In this document: positions 44,367-52,784 of the stretch, in pieces
Layout: each line of letters opens with the position of its first letter
Numbering within the stretch: position 1 is the first letter of the stretch
Assembly: GCF_900182905.1 (NCBI RefSeq)
Contig: NZ_FXUF01000018.1
Coordinates: forward strand, 1 to 64,000
Direction of reading: 5' to 3'
Source of the DNA: Anoxynatronum buryatiense
GTDB taxonomy: Bacteria; Bacillota; Clostridia; Peptostreptococcales; Tindalliaceae
DNA: 64,000 nt
Program-made: the position numbers and the translations under genes
Notes under the pieces: model-generated
Told to the model about the DNA's origin: nothing
What the model saw: the letters and a program-made list of their open reading frames with translations, nothing else
Databases searched by the model: none

Positions 44367-44756
44367 TTATCGGCGATGCTTTCTCATGGATGCAATCATG
44401 GCCTGCCGGGGAACAGTCAGATCACCGTCGCAGGTTTCTTCACGATTGGGCGTTTCTCTTAACAAGGTGACCCGAAAACTCTCCATCACACTGGCCGGTT
44501 CCAAATCCCGGGGACAGCGGCTGGAACAGGCCATGCAGGAAGCGCAAATCCACAGGCTTTTGCTGGCATATACCTCTTCCAGCAGTCCCAGCTTGGCCAA
44601 TTGCATCATTTCATGGGGCAACCGATCCATGTGGGATGCCATGGGGCATCCGGCACTGCATTTCATGCACTGGTAACAGTCTTTCACTTCTTTGCCAGTC
44701 ATGTGCTTCACATCTTCCCGCTGGGAATTACTGGCTGTTTTCTCCGGAAAACGCAT
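44367..44756 (-). CDS. hdrC: Heterodisulfide reductase subunit C (2x[4Fe-4S])
   Basis: A 129-residue iron-sulfur protein with CYQCMKCSAGCP and CASCMACSSRCP, connecting HdrA to HdrB. The ATG at 44756 has AAAGGAG 9 nt upstream, within the hdrB end (29-nt overlap); the ATG at 44780 has no such site. Confidence 0.92.
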   Translation of the reverse strand: MRFPEKTASNSQREDVKHMTGKEVKDCYQCMKCSAGCPMASHMDRLPHEMMQLAKLGLLEEVYASKSLWICASCMACSSRCPRDLEPASVMESFRVTLLRETPNREETCDGDLTVPRQAMIASMRKHRR

Positions 44757-45597
44757 GGGACGGATCTCCTTTCTCACCATTCTGGAAGGCCATTTGCTCC
44801 AGACGCTGCACGCCTCCCAGCGCCTTTACCAGGGGGGCTGTCATATATGCCACCGGCAGACGTTCCTTTTGAGGCAATGAAGCCTGACAGGCTTCCAGGT
44901 TATGCTTGCACAAGGGGCAGGCTGTGATAATTTGAGTGGCACCCGCTTCCCGGGCCGCTGTGATCACCTTTAGGCTGGCAGCGGCTGCCAGGGGAGCTTC
45001 CCGATAAACATGATAGGCGCCACAGCAGTCTGTCTGATAAGGAAACCGAACTGTTGTTGCTCCAAGTGTTTCCATGAGGGCTTCCATGAGCCGGGGGTTT
45101 TCACTGTCAACCAGTCCCAGTTCTTCTTTGGGACGAAGCAGCATACACCCGTAGTAACAGGCCATTTTTTCTCCTTTTAAAGGGGTCACCACCGCCTCCT
45201 GAATACGCGGATAACCCACCAGATCGCGGAGTACTTCCAACAGGTGAAACACTTTCGTTTCGCCCTGGTACATGTTTCCCAGATAACCACCCACCCGTCG
45301 CTGTGCCTCTTCATCCCGCTTCATTCTGTGGTTGACCCGTCTCATCACATGAAAGCAGGCACTGCAAAGTGTCAACATCCCCTGGGAACCTGCGTCCCAA
45401 GTGCGTTGCAAAGCTCTCACCGAAGACAGCAGTCCCACATATTCATCCCGGGCTTCAGGATAAACCGCACCGCAGCATTCCCACTCTTCCAGCTCGTGAG
45501 TCTGAATGTCCAGGCTGGCCAAAAGGGCAAGTGCTTCCCTTTCGAATCCGTCATCTTGTTGAGCCCGAACGGTACATCCGGGATAATAACTTAACAT
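44728..45597 (-). CDS. hdrB: Heterodisulfide reductase subunit B (two CCG domains)
   Basis: A 289-residue HdrB. Two complete CCG cysteine sets are visible: C8, C41-C42, C78-x2-C81 and C147, C151, C191-C192, C227-x2-C230. These bind the two non-cubane [4Fe-4S] clusters that reduce disulfides in methanogens. Bacteria lack CoM-S-S-CoB, so here the acceptor is likely a partner protein, plausibly the FrdAB encoded just upstream. The start has ACAGGAGCTGATGTC. Confidence 0.95.
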   Translation of the reverse strand: MLSYYPGCTVRAQQDDGFEREALALLASLDIQTHELEEWECCGAVYPEARDEYVGLLSSVRALQRTWDAGSQGMLTLCSACFHVMRRVNHRMKRDEEAQRRVGGYLGNMYQGETKVFHLLEVLRDLVGYPRIQEAVVTPLKGEKMACYYGCMLLRPKEELGLVDSENPRLMEALMETLGATTVRFPYQTDCCGAYHVYREAPLAAAASLKVITAAREAGATQIITACPLCKHNLEACQASLPQKERLPVAYMTAPLVKALGGVQRLEQMAFQNGEKGDPSHAFSGENSQ

Positions 45598-45629
45598 GAC
45601 ATCAGCTCCTGTCTTTGTTCTGTGGCAGT

Positions 45630-47249
45630 TTAGTCCTGAAACCGCGGATTTAAATTTTTCTTCAGCGGAATGAGTATGGGCGATGTCAAGTGCCCACTAA
45701 GTTCCTGTTCATTCAGTTCCTGAACATAAGCTGTCACATGGGAAAGTGTGAGATCCACTGGCTGGCGGCTGGTTTCAAGCGCCCGGGCCGCTGCGTTGCG
45801 ACCTGCCCGGCGGCCAAAAACCAGGATATCCAGCAGGGAATTACCCATGAGTCGATTGCGGCCGTGAACACCGCCGGATACCTCACCTGCAACAAAGAGG
45901 TTTTCCACCGTGCTTTCTGCCTGGTCATTGATGAGAACGCCGCCATTCTGATAATGGAGGGTGGGGTAGACTAAAATGGGATCTTTACGGATGTCCACGC
46001 CAAATCTGATGAACTGGCGCAACATGGCCGGCAGTTCCTTTTCGATGGTACCCTCTCCATGAATTGTTTCAATGATGGGGGAATCAAGCCAGACACCCTG
46101 CATGCCTGAGGGCGCTGTGATTCCCTTGCCCCGGGCGCATTCCCTGATGATGGCAGAAGCTTCCACATCCCGTGTTTCCAGATGATACACAAACTGTTCA
46201 CCTTCTATGTTAAGAGGTGTTGCTCCCAGCCCTCTCACTTTTTCTGTGATGAGAAATCCTTCCACCTGCTCTGGATAAGAGGCTCCTGTGGGATGGTACT
46301 GGACCGTATCCATAAAAGCCAGCTTTGCTCCTGCCCGGTAGGCCATCACCAGGCCGTCTGCAGTGGCCCCGTAGTGGTTGGAGGTGGGAAAACCCTGGGT
46401 ATGCAGCCGTCCCAAACCGCCGGTGGCCAGCACCACTGTTTTCGCCCGCACCATCTGATATTCCTGGGTTTCCATATTGTAAAGAATCGCCCCTGCTGCC
46501 CGACCCTGTTCGTCCAGCAACAATTCCACTGCCGGGCTGAATTCCACCACCGGAATATTGCGGCAAAGTACTTCATCACGCAACACCCGCATGATTTCTG
46601 CGCCGGTGTAATCCCGGGCAGAATGCATCCGTTTACGGGAGGTGCCGCCACCATGATTGGTGTGCATGCTTCCGTCGGTGTCTTTATCAAACATGGTGCC
46701 CAGAGACTCCAGCCAGTCAATGACAGCTGGCGCATCACTCACCAGCGCTTTAACCAGCTCTGGAATATTGGTATAATGCCCGCCTCCCATCACATCAATG
46801 TAGTGGGTTGGCGGAGAGTCCTGGGGTTTGTCGGCTGCCTGAATGCCTCCCTGAGCCATCACCGTATTGGCATCTCCAAAGCGCAGCTTCGTTGCCAGAA
46901 GCACATTGGCACCCGCCTCATGGGCCAGGAGAGCCGCTGAAGCACCGGCACCGCCGCCGCCGATAATCAGCACATCCACCTCCTGGTCATTCACTGTGGG
47001 CGGGATGGCCAGGGGGCTGATGCGGGGATGGGCTTCCAACACATCACACAGTTCGTGGGGAAAGCGATCACCTTCATTTACCCCCACCTTCACCTGACGA
47101 AACTGGCTTTCAATATAATCAGGATGGTAGCTGCGCAGCACTTCCTGCTTTTCTTCCGGTGTCATGCGGGGAAAATAGTACCCCAATCGCTGATGACGGG
47201 TTTCTTCAACACGCTTGATTAGTTCTCTCATGGCCTGTGTGTAGCTCAT
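45630..47249 (-). CDS. frdA: Fumarate reductase / succinate dehydrogenase-type flavoprotein
   Basis: A 539-residue FAD flavoprotein. The Rossmann motif VLIIGGGGAGASAALLAHEAG, the flavin-attachment-like region THYIDVMGGGHYTN, substrate motifs HTNHGGGTSRKRMH and VQYHPTGA, and MNSLLD-type end (LMGNSLLDILVFGRRAG) fit the FrdA/SdhA/TfrA family. No membrane anchor subunit is encoded. The neighbours hdrBCA and flxABCD suggest a soluble fumarate reductase fed by Hdr rather than by menaquinol, as in the methanogen thiol:fumarate reductase. The first 80 residues are an unusual N-terminal extension. Confidence 0.93.
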   Translation of the reverse strand: MSYTQAMRELIKRVEETRHQRLGYYFPRMTPEEKQEVLRSYHPDYIESQFRQVKVGVNEGDRFPHELCDVLEAHPRISPLAIPPTVNDQEVDVLIIGGGGAGASAALLAHEAGANVLLATKLRFGDANTVMAQGGIQAADKPQDSPPTHYIDVMGGGHYTNIPELVKALVSDAPAVIDWLESLGTMFDKDTDGSMHTNHGGGTSRKRMHSARDYTGAEIMRVLRDEVLCRNIPVVEFSPAVELLLDEQGRAAGAILYNMETQEYQMVRAKTVVLATGGLGRLHTQGFPTSNHYGATADGLVMAYRAGAKLAFMDTVQYHPTGASYPEQVEGFLITEKVRGLGATPLNIEGEQFVYHLETRDVEASAIIRECARGKGITAPSGMQGVWLDSPIIETIHGEGTIEKELPAMLRQFIRFGVDIRKDPILVYPTLHYQNGGVLINDQAESTVENLFVAGEVSGGVHGRNRLMGNSLLDILVFGRRAGRNAAARALETSRQPVDLTLSHVTAYVQELNEQELSGHLTSPILIPLKKNLNPRFQD

Positions 47250-47263
47250 GGCATTGCCTCCTC

Positions 47264-47983
47264 TTATTCGATATCCCGATTGTCGTAGCGTTCTGCCAGA
47301 CTTTGGCGATCTGCTTCCATTAATTGCTGCAGGTCTGCTTCATAGTGTTGGGCTTGAATTTCAGCCACCCGGTCTTTCACATGGCTGTTTTGGGGAGACA
47401 GGTGCTTGCCATGCAACCGCCGACAGAGAAGGGCCACTTTATACTGAACTATATTGGCAGGACATCGGGAAGCACACAGCCCACACATAAGGCAATCAAA
47501 GGATTCATCGGCCGCCTTGCTAATTTCTCCCCGAATGGCGTGGGAGACATATTTCATCACCTTCAGATCCTGAGGGCATACATTGGAACAGGAGTTGCAG
47601 CCCAGGCATTTGGTAATTTCAGGGTAAATGGCAACCACCTGATTGCCGCTGGGCTGCAGCTCCTGCAGATCATACGTCACTTGATGAGCTGGAAAAAATG
47701 GAATCTGGGTCAGGTACATGGCTTCTTCCACCTTGGTCTGACAAGCCAATCCCACTTTCAGTTCATGCCGGTTTCCAATGCGGTAAACGGTGGAACAGGC
47801 ACCGCAGAAGCCTGCCCGGCACCCACACCCGCGTATCAGCGTGTATCCAGCATACTCAAAAGCTTTCATAATGGTGAGGGATGCAGGCACCTCATAGTGC
47901 TTTCCCATGATGAAAATATTCACAGATTCCTTTTCAATGGCACTTGGGGGGGCTGCTTCAGATGTGGTGCGAATTTCTTCCAT
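47264..47983 (-). CDS. frdB: Fumarate reductase iron-sulfur subunit
   Basis: A 239-residue protein with an N-terminal [2Fe-2S] domain (CGCRAGFCGACS) and C-terminal cluster motifs CLGCNSCSNVCP and CLMCGLCASRCP. It resembles FrdB/SdhB and the N-terminal part of TfrB. TfrB of methanogens carries a fused CCG domain; here that function is supplied by the separate hdrB gene. The start has AAGGAGG. Confidence 0.92.
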   Translation of the reverse strand: MEEIRTTSEAAPPSAIEKESVNIFIMGKHYEVPASLTIMKAFEYAGYTLIRGCGCRAGFCGACSTVYRIGNRHELKVGLACQTKVEEAMYLTQIPFFPAHQVTYDLQELQPSGNQVVAIYPEITKCLGCNSCSNVCPQDLKVMKYVSHAIRGEISKAADESFDCLMCGLCASRCPANIVQYKVALLCRRLHGKHLSPQNSHVKDRVAEIQAQHYEADLQQLMEADRQSLAERYDNRDIE

Positions 47984-48056
47984 AACAGTGGCCTCCTTAT
48001 CACAAAGGTAGGCCCGCCTCTTATGACGGCGGGCATCATCCCGTTCTTATTCTCTT

Positions 48057-49559
48057 TTAATGATCCATGCGACCACCGGCAATGCCTGGTTCAGTCATTT
48101 CCCGGGGCTGAAGAATACGATCCAGCTGTGCTTCGGTCAAAATGCCTTTTTCCAGCACCACTTCCCGGACACTGCGTTTGCTGTCAAGGGCTTCTTTGGC
48201 TATTTCAGCGCTTTTTTCATAACCAATGTGTGGATTCAGTGCTGTTACCAGTCCCACACTTCGGTTCACCTGCTGGGTGCAGCGGGCTTCATTGGCCTGG
48301 AGGTCGCGAATGCATTTCTCCACCAGTGCATCCACCCCGTTGGTGATCAGTTCCATGGATTCAAAAAGGTTCTTGAAGAGTACCGGCCCCATGACATTGA
48401 GTTCAAACTGACCGGCTTCTGACGCCATGGCAATGGCATGGTCATTTCCCTGTACCTGGAAACAGATCTGGTTCATCATTTCTGGCATCACAGGGTTCAC
48501 CTTGCCCGGCATGATGGAAGATCCGGGCTGCATGGCAGGCAGGTGAATATCCATAAGACCGCAGATGGGACCGGAGGCCATGAGGCGTAAGTCATTACAC
48601 ATTTTTGACAGATTGAGCGCACAGGTGCGCAGCGCTCCGGAAACATGCACATAGGCATCTGTGTTCTGTGTGCCGTCCACCAGGTCTTCTGCCAGCCGAA
48701 TGTCGAATCCGGTGATTAAAGCCAGTTCTTCAATGGCTTTTTCAATGTATGCCATATCGGCATTGAGGCCCGTCCCCACGGCGGTGGCACCCAGGTTAAC
48801 CGTCTTCAGGTCTTCCATGGACTCTTTGATGCGTTCGATATCCCGTTTGACGAATTTGGCATAGGCACCGAAACGCTGGCCCAGGCGAATGGGGATGGCA
48901 TCCTGCAGATGTGTGCGTCCGATGGTGACGATTTCATCGAAATCCATTTCTTTGCGCTGTAAAGTTTCATGCAGTTTTACCAGGCTTGAAATCAACGCTT
49001 CATGCATCATGAGCACCGCCACTTTGAAGGCAGTGGGTACCACATCATTGGTTGACTGGGCCATGTTCACATGGGTGTTGGGAGAAACCACTCCATAGTC
49101 GCCTTTCCTGCCTCCCAGTATTTCAATCGCCCGGTTTGCCAAAATTTCATTGACATTCATATTGATGGAGGTACCGGCGCCTCCCTGAATGGCTTCCACA
49201 ATCATGTCCTGCTGGTACTGCCCGGCAATGAACTCAATACAGGCTTGCTTGATGGCTTCTGCAATGCGGGGCTCCAGGCTGTCAGTTGCTTGATTGGCTT
49301 CGGTACAGGCCAGTTTTACCATTCCCATGGCTCTGATGAGCTGCGGGTGTACCCGGTTCCCGGTGAGGGGAAAGTTTTCCTGCGCACGAATGGACTGCAC
49401 ACCGTAATAAGCCGCTGCCGGCACTTCCTTGGCACCCAGCGAATCCATTTCAATGCGGGTATCTGTGCAATCGTTTTCTTTCTCTGTTAACCATTGCTGC
49501 TGTGTATCGACGGAGCCAATCTGCGAAACCAATGCCTGCTGATTTTTTGCCTGATCCAT
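48057..49559 (-). CDS. aspA: Aspartate ammonia-lyase
   Basis: A 500-residue class II fumarase/aspartase family enzyme. EVPAAAYYGVQSIRAQENF, GGAGTSINMNVNE, STNDVVPTAFKVA, and the signature SS-loop GSSIMPGKVNPVMPE (typical of aspartase rather than fumarase) are present. It releases ammonia and fumarate from aspartate, which fits the downstream fumarate reductase. A 37-residue N-terminal extension precedes the usual RIEMDSLG start; the ATG at 49559 has TGGAGGG 8 nt upstream, so the extension is probably real. Confidence 0.93.
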   Translation of the reverse strand: MDQAKNQQALVSQIGSVDTQQQWLTEKENDCTDTRIEMDSLGAKEVPAAAYYGVQSIRAQENFPLTGNRVHPQLIRAMGMVKLACTEANQATDSLEPRIAEAIKQACIEFIAGQYQQDMIVEAIQGGAGTSINMNVNEILANRAIEILGGRKGDYGVVSPNTHVNMAQSTNDVVPTAFKVAVLMMHEALISSLVKLHETLQRKEMDFDEIVTIGRTHLQDAIPIRLGQRFGAYAKFVKRDIERIKESMEDLKTVNLGATAVGTGLNADMAYIEKAIEELALITGFDIRLAEDLVDGTQNTDAYVHVSGALRTCALNLSKMCNDLRLMASGPICGLMDIHLPAMQPGSSIMPGKVNPVMPEMMNQICFQVQGNDHAIAMASEAGQFELNVMGPVLFKNLFESMELITNGVDALVEKCIRDLQANEARCTQQVNRSVGLVTALNPHIGYEKSAEIAKEALDSKRSVREVVLEKGILTEAQLDRILQPREMTEPGIAGGRMDH

Positions 49560-49651
49560 CGTGACCGCCCTCCAGTTCTGATAGTTGATTCATTCATTTT
49601 GTGTCCACGCGATAATCTGAAAATTGATGGTTATTTTCTTCAAAAACTAAG

Positions 49652-49665
49652 TTATTTTTTTAACT
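49652..49665. promoter_or_regulatory. Rex-like site, one mismatch, upstream of aspA
   Basis: GTTATTTTTTTAAC matches the clostridial Rex core GTTAA-N4-TTAAC except at one position. It lies about 93 bp before the aspA start. Rex senses NADH/NAD+. Confidence 0.4.
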
Positions 49666-49843
49666 ATATTTCCTTGTGTGTTTCTCTATTTTCTGATTGA
49701 TACGCTTCTTTTTCTGTCATTCTGACACCATCTGCCGTCGCATCACTCTCCGGATTTCCTTTATTTCCTGCATGTACTTTTTTTGGATGGATCTGTTTCA
49801 TTACCCTGGATGTATTTTTATAAATTTATCGAAAACTCATTTC

Positions 49844-49857
49844 GTTAATATTTTAAC
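49844..49857. promoter_or_regulatory. Rex-like site upstream of the aspA operon
   Basis: GTTAATATTTTAAC fits GTTAA-N4-TTAAC perfectly, and on the minus strand the flank reads TGTTAA...TTAACG, close to TTGTTAA-N4-TTAACAA. An NADH-responsive repressor over an NADH-oxidising operon makes sense, but the rex gene is not in this window. The rest of 49560-50003 is AT-rich, and no gene is seen. Confidence 0.5.
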
Positions 49858-50003
49858 ATTATTGCGTCAAAAAGCAACCCTTTCTCGAATAAAAGTTATA
49901 GTCTCTATTCTCTCTATCATTTCTATTTTGTGATTTTTCTGTTATTGGATTTGAAATGGCTTTAGCCTTAAAATAGTCACCGGCAAATCTCCCAAGCACA
50001 CAA

Positions 50004-50044
50004 CAAAGCCCGTTAATCAGGGTGTTCCCCTGATCACGGGCCTT
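50004..50044 (-). terminator. Terminator of the nucleoside/MTA operon
   Basis: On the minus strand GCCCGTGATCAGGG pairs with CCCTGATTAACGGGC around a short loop and is followed by TTTG. It lies about 45 nt after mtnP. Confidence 0.8.
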
Positions 50045-50089
50045 GTCATGATAAGTATTTCGCATGAGAAACATGCTTTTGGGATTCTT

Positions 50090-50860
50090 TTACAAAGTGA
50101 CCACCGAACGATTGCAGGTACACTGCTGTTGATCCAGCGACTGGTCAAATACCCTGAGAAATGCCCGGGTCAGCTTTTCCTTGTTGTTTCCCAGTGCCGT
50201 TTCAATATCATGCAGGGCGATCTGCTCCTGTTGCATACCGGTGCACCAGTTGCTGATCATCCCCACTGTGGCGTAGCACATCCCCAGCTCTTTGGCAAAA
50301 ATGGCTTCGGGTATATTGGTCATTCCCACCACATCGCCTCCCAGCATCCGAAACATGCGAATTTCCTGATGGGATTCAAACCGGGGCCCTTCGGTGCATA
50401 CATAGACCCCTTCTCCTTTAACGGTGATGTTCTCCACCTTTGCAGCCGCCATGAAATGATCCCGGAGCATGGGGCAATAGGGGGTGGTCATATCCACATG
50501 CCCCACCGGTTCACCGCCGCCTTCAAAAAAAGTGACGGGCCGATTTTTGGTGAAATCCAGAAAATCGTTGATCACCACCAGGTCTCCCGGGGCAAAATCT
50601 TCATTGCAGGAACCCACTGCCGCCGTGGCATAGATCCACTTTACGCCCAGTTGTTCCAGTGCTTTCATGTTGGCCCGATAGTTGATGAGATGGGGAGGTA
50701 CCGAGTGCTTTTTACCGTGACGGGCCAGAAAAACAACCTCTTCGTTCCCCAGGGTCACCAGGTCAACTTCCACAGGGCCGTAGGGGGTTGTTACTGTCTC
50801 AATGCGGGCTTCTCCCCCCATGCCGTAAACACCGGTACCGCCGATAATGGCTTTTTTCAT
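50090..50860 (-). CDS. mtnP: 5'-methylthioadenosine phosphorylase family
   Basis: A 256-residue purine nucleoside phosphorylase of the MTAP class. AIIGGTGVYGM, VVFLARHGKKHSVPPHLINYRANMKAL, the phosphate/base-binding GVYVCTEGPRFESHQEI and GMTNIPEAIFAKELGMCYATV are present. It cleaves methylthioadenosine (or inosine/5'-deoxyadenosine analogues) to a sugar 1-phosphate and a purine base. It lies 12 nt after mtnA. Confidence 0.92.
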   Translation of the reverse strand: MKKAIIGGTGVYGMGGEARIETVTTPYGPVEVDLVTLGNEEVVFLARHGKKHSVPPHLINYRANMKALEQLGVKWIYATAAVGSCNEDFAPGDLVVINDFLDFTKNRPVTFFEGGGEPVGHVDMTTPYCPMLRDHFMAAAKVENITVKGEGVYVCTEGPRFESHQEIRMFRMLGGDVVGMTNIPEAIFAKELGMCYATVGMISNWCTGMQQEQIALHDIETALGNNKEKLTRAFLRVFDQSLDQQQCTCNRSVVTL

Positions 50861-50872
50861 GACTGCACCTCC

Positions 50873-51910
50873 TTATTTCAACTTTGGAATCTGCTCGTTG
50901 AAAGGCGCTCTGACGATGCCTTTTTCAGTGATGATACCGGTAATGTTCTCGTGGGGGGTAACATCAAAGGCCGGGTTATATACTCCGATGCCTTCGGGGG
51001 CTGTGCGGTGGCCGTCAATATGGGTCACCTCTTCACTGCTGCGTTCTTCAATGACAATCTCACTGCCGCTTACCATATCAAAGTCGATGGTGGTGGTGGG
51101 GGCCACCACATAGAAGGGTACATTGTAGGTTTTTGCCAGCACCGAAAGCATAAAGGTGCCGATTTTATTGGCGGTATCGCCATTGGTGGCAATGCGGTCA
51201 GCACCCACCAGAATCACATCGATTTTACCATCACGGATCAGTGTGGCGGCCACACTGTCTGCTATGAGGTTTGCGGGAATTCCCTCCTGCATCAGCTCCC
51301 AGGCAGTGAGGCGCCCGCCCTGGAGCCGGGGCCGGGTTTCATCTGCATACACAAAGATGTTCTTGCCGCTGCGGAAGGCCTGACGCACCACTCCCAAAGC
51401 AGTGCCGATTCCCACCGTTGCCAGGGCACCGGTGTTGCAGTGGGTGAGAATGGTGGCTTTCTCAGGAATAATGGTGTTACCATGGTTACCCATGGCAATG
51501 TTAATGGCCTGATCTGCCGCCACCACTGCATGGGCCTCTGCTTCAATGCGTTCCACCAGTTGTTCAACGTTTTCCTGTTGATGCCTGTCCAACAGGTTAC
51601 GCATACGTTTGACCGCCCACATTAAATTCACTGCTGTGGGACGGGATTCGTTGAGGGCCGCCAGGCTCTCTTCCATTTTCGACAAAAAAACATCCTTGCT
51701 TTCCTGTTCGTACTCTCTGGCTGCCAGGGCTGCGCCGTAAGCTGCTGCCGCTCCAATGGCCGGTGCTCCCCGCACCACCATGTCCTGTATGGCAAAATCC
51801 ACCTCTTTCCAGGTTTTGCAGACGAACATTTCAAAAACCTGGGGCAGTTTCCGCTGATCAATCATGTGCAGCTCACCCTGCTTATATTCCAATGCAATGA
51901 TTTCCTTCAT
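50873..51910 (-). CDS. mtnA: S-methyl-5-thioribose-1-phosphate isomerase
   Basis: A 345-residue eIF2B-related isomerase. MVVRGAPAIGAAAAYG, SRPTAVNLMWAV, ILTHCNTGALATVG, YADETRPRLQGGRLTAWEL and GADRIATNGDTANKIGT are all diagnostic. It opens the ribose-1-phosphate made by MtnP. Some homologues accept 5-deoxyribose 1-phosphate. No later methionine-salvage enzyme follows here. Confidence 0.95.
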   Translation of the reverse strand: MKEIIALEYKQGELHMIDQRKLPQVFEMFVCKTWKEVDFAIQDMVVRGAPAIGAAAAYGAALAAREYEQESKDVFLSKMEESLAALNESRPTAVNLMWAVKRMRNLLDRHQQENVEQLVERIEAEAHAVVAADQAINIAMGNHGNTIIPEKATILTHCNTGALATVGIGTALGVVRQAFRSGKNIFVYADETRPRLQGGRLTAWELMQEGIPANLIADSVAATLIRDGKIDVILVGADRIATNGDTANKIGTFMLSVLAKTYNVPFYVVAPTTTIDFDMVSGSEIVIEERSSEEVTHIDGHRTAPEGIGVYNPAFDVTPHENITGIITEKGIVRAPFNEQIPKLK

Positions 51911-51963
51911 TCTATTTCCTCCTGTTATCTGATTTCCTCTGTCTGCCTAAGTGGCTTCAGCCG

Positions 51964-52695
51964 CTATTTCATACGATTCACCCGAAATTTGAACAGTTCC
52001 GGGTTGAAATAATCCATGGAATAGATCAACGGCTCACGCTGGCGGTCATAATGAATCTGGTGCAATAACAGCAGCAGCTGATTTTTCTGCATGCCGGCGT
52101 CCAGCATCATGCGCTGATCTGTCAGCGTGGGGACTATTTCTGCAACCGCATAGGCCGGATAGAGCTGACAGTGTTCTTCCAGGTACTCAAACATGGATTC
52201 TTCTGTGACTTCCAGGGGTACAGGGCCGCTGATCGCCGACCGGCGTACCGAATCGACACAATAGGCGGCCACACGGCCGCTGGCTGTGCGCAGCCGGGTG
52301 AAAGTGACCACGGTTTCTCCAGGCTTTAACGCCAGTTTTTCCACCATGTCCTGAGTGGGACTCACCTCTGCGATGCTGAGCCACCTTGTTCCCGGCTCAT
52401 AACCGGCGTTTTCAATCATGCGGGTGATGCTTTCCAGCTTTTCCAGGCCGCCTTCAATGGGTACCGGTGGAATACTGACAAAAGTGCCTTTTCCCTGTAT
52501 TTTGTAAATAATGCGTTCCTGTTCCAGTAAGGCCAATGCTTCTCGAACAGTGTGGCGACTGACGCCCATGCTTTCCATGAGAACGGCCTCCGGTGGCAGC
52601 TGGTCATCACCTTTTAGTTCTTTTTCCTGAATATATTCCAGAATTTTCTTTTTTGCCTGTGTGCTCAATGAGACGGTTTTTTCCTTGATTTTCAT
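51964..52695 (-). CDS. GntR/HutC-family transcriptional regulator
   Basis: A 243-residue regulator: an N-terminal winged helix (LPPEAVLMESMGVSRHTVREALALLEQERIIYKIQGKGTF, about 33-72) and a UTRA effector domain with EESMFEYLEEH and HYDRQREPLIYSMDYFNPELFKF. It is encoded in the middle of the BMP-transporter/mtnAP operon and probably represses it. The effector may be a nucleoside or its phosphosugar. Confidence 0.92.
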   Translation of the reverse strand: MKIKEKTVSLSTQAKKKILEYIQEKELKGDDQLPPEAVLMESMGVSRHTVREALALLEQERIIYKIQGKGTFVSIPPVPIEGGLEKLESITRMIENAGYEPGTRWLSIAEVSPTQDMVEKLALKPGETVVTFTRLRTASGRVAAYCVDSVRRSAISGPVPLEVTEESMFEYLEEHCQLYPAYAVAEIVPTLTDQRMMLDAGMQKNQLLLLLHQIHYDRQREPLIYSMDYFNPELFKFRVNRMK

Positions 52696-52784
52696 GGTTC
52701 ACGACTCCCCCCGCGGCCAGCCTTCTGTATGATGCTGCCTGTTTACTGCTGTTAAATCCATTATATTTGATTGATTGGTTTTAT

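Noticed and set aside
48057-49559. Fumarase class II as an alternative to aspartase
   Set aside because: The SS-loop reads GSSIMPGKVNPVMPE, as in aspartases, and the fumarate reductase context fits a fumarate-producing aspartase.
50048-51625. 525-codon open frame on the plus strand
   Set aside because: Lies wholly antisense to mtnP and mtnA, whose protein motifs are unambiguous; His/Gly-rich composition typical of a reverse-frame shadow.
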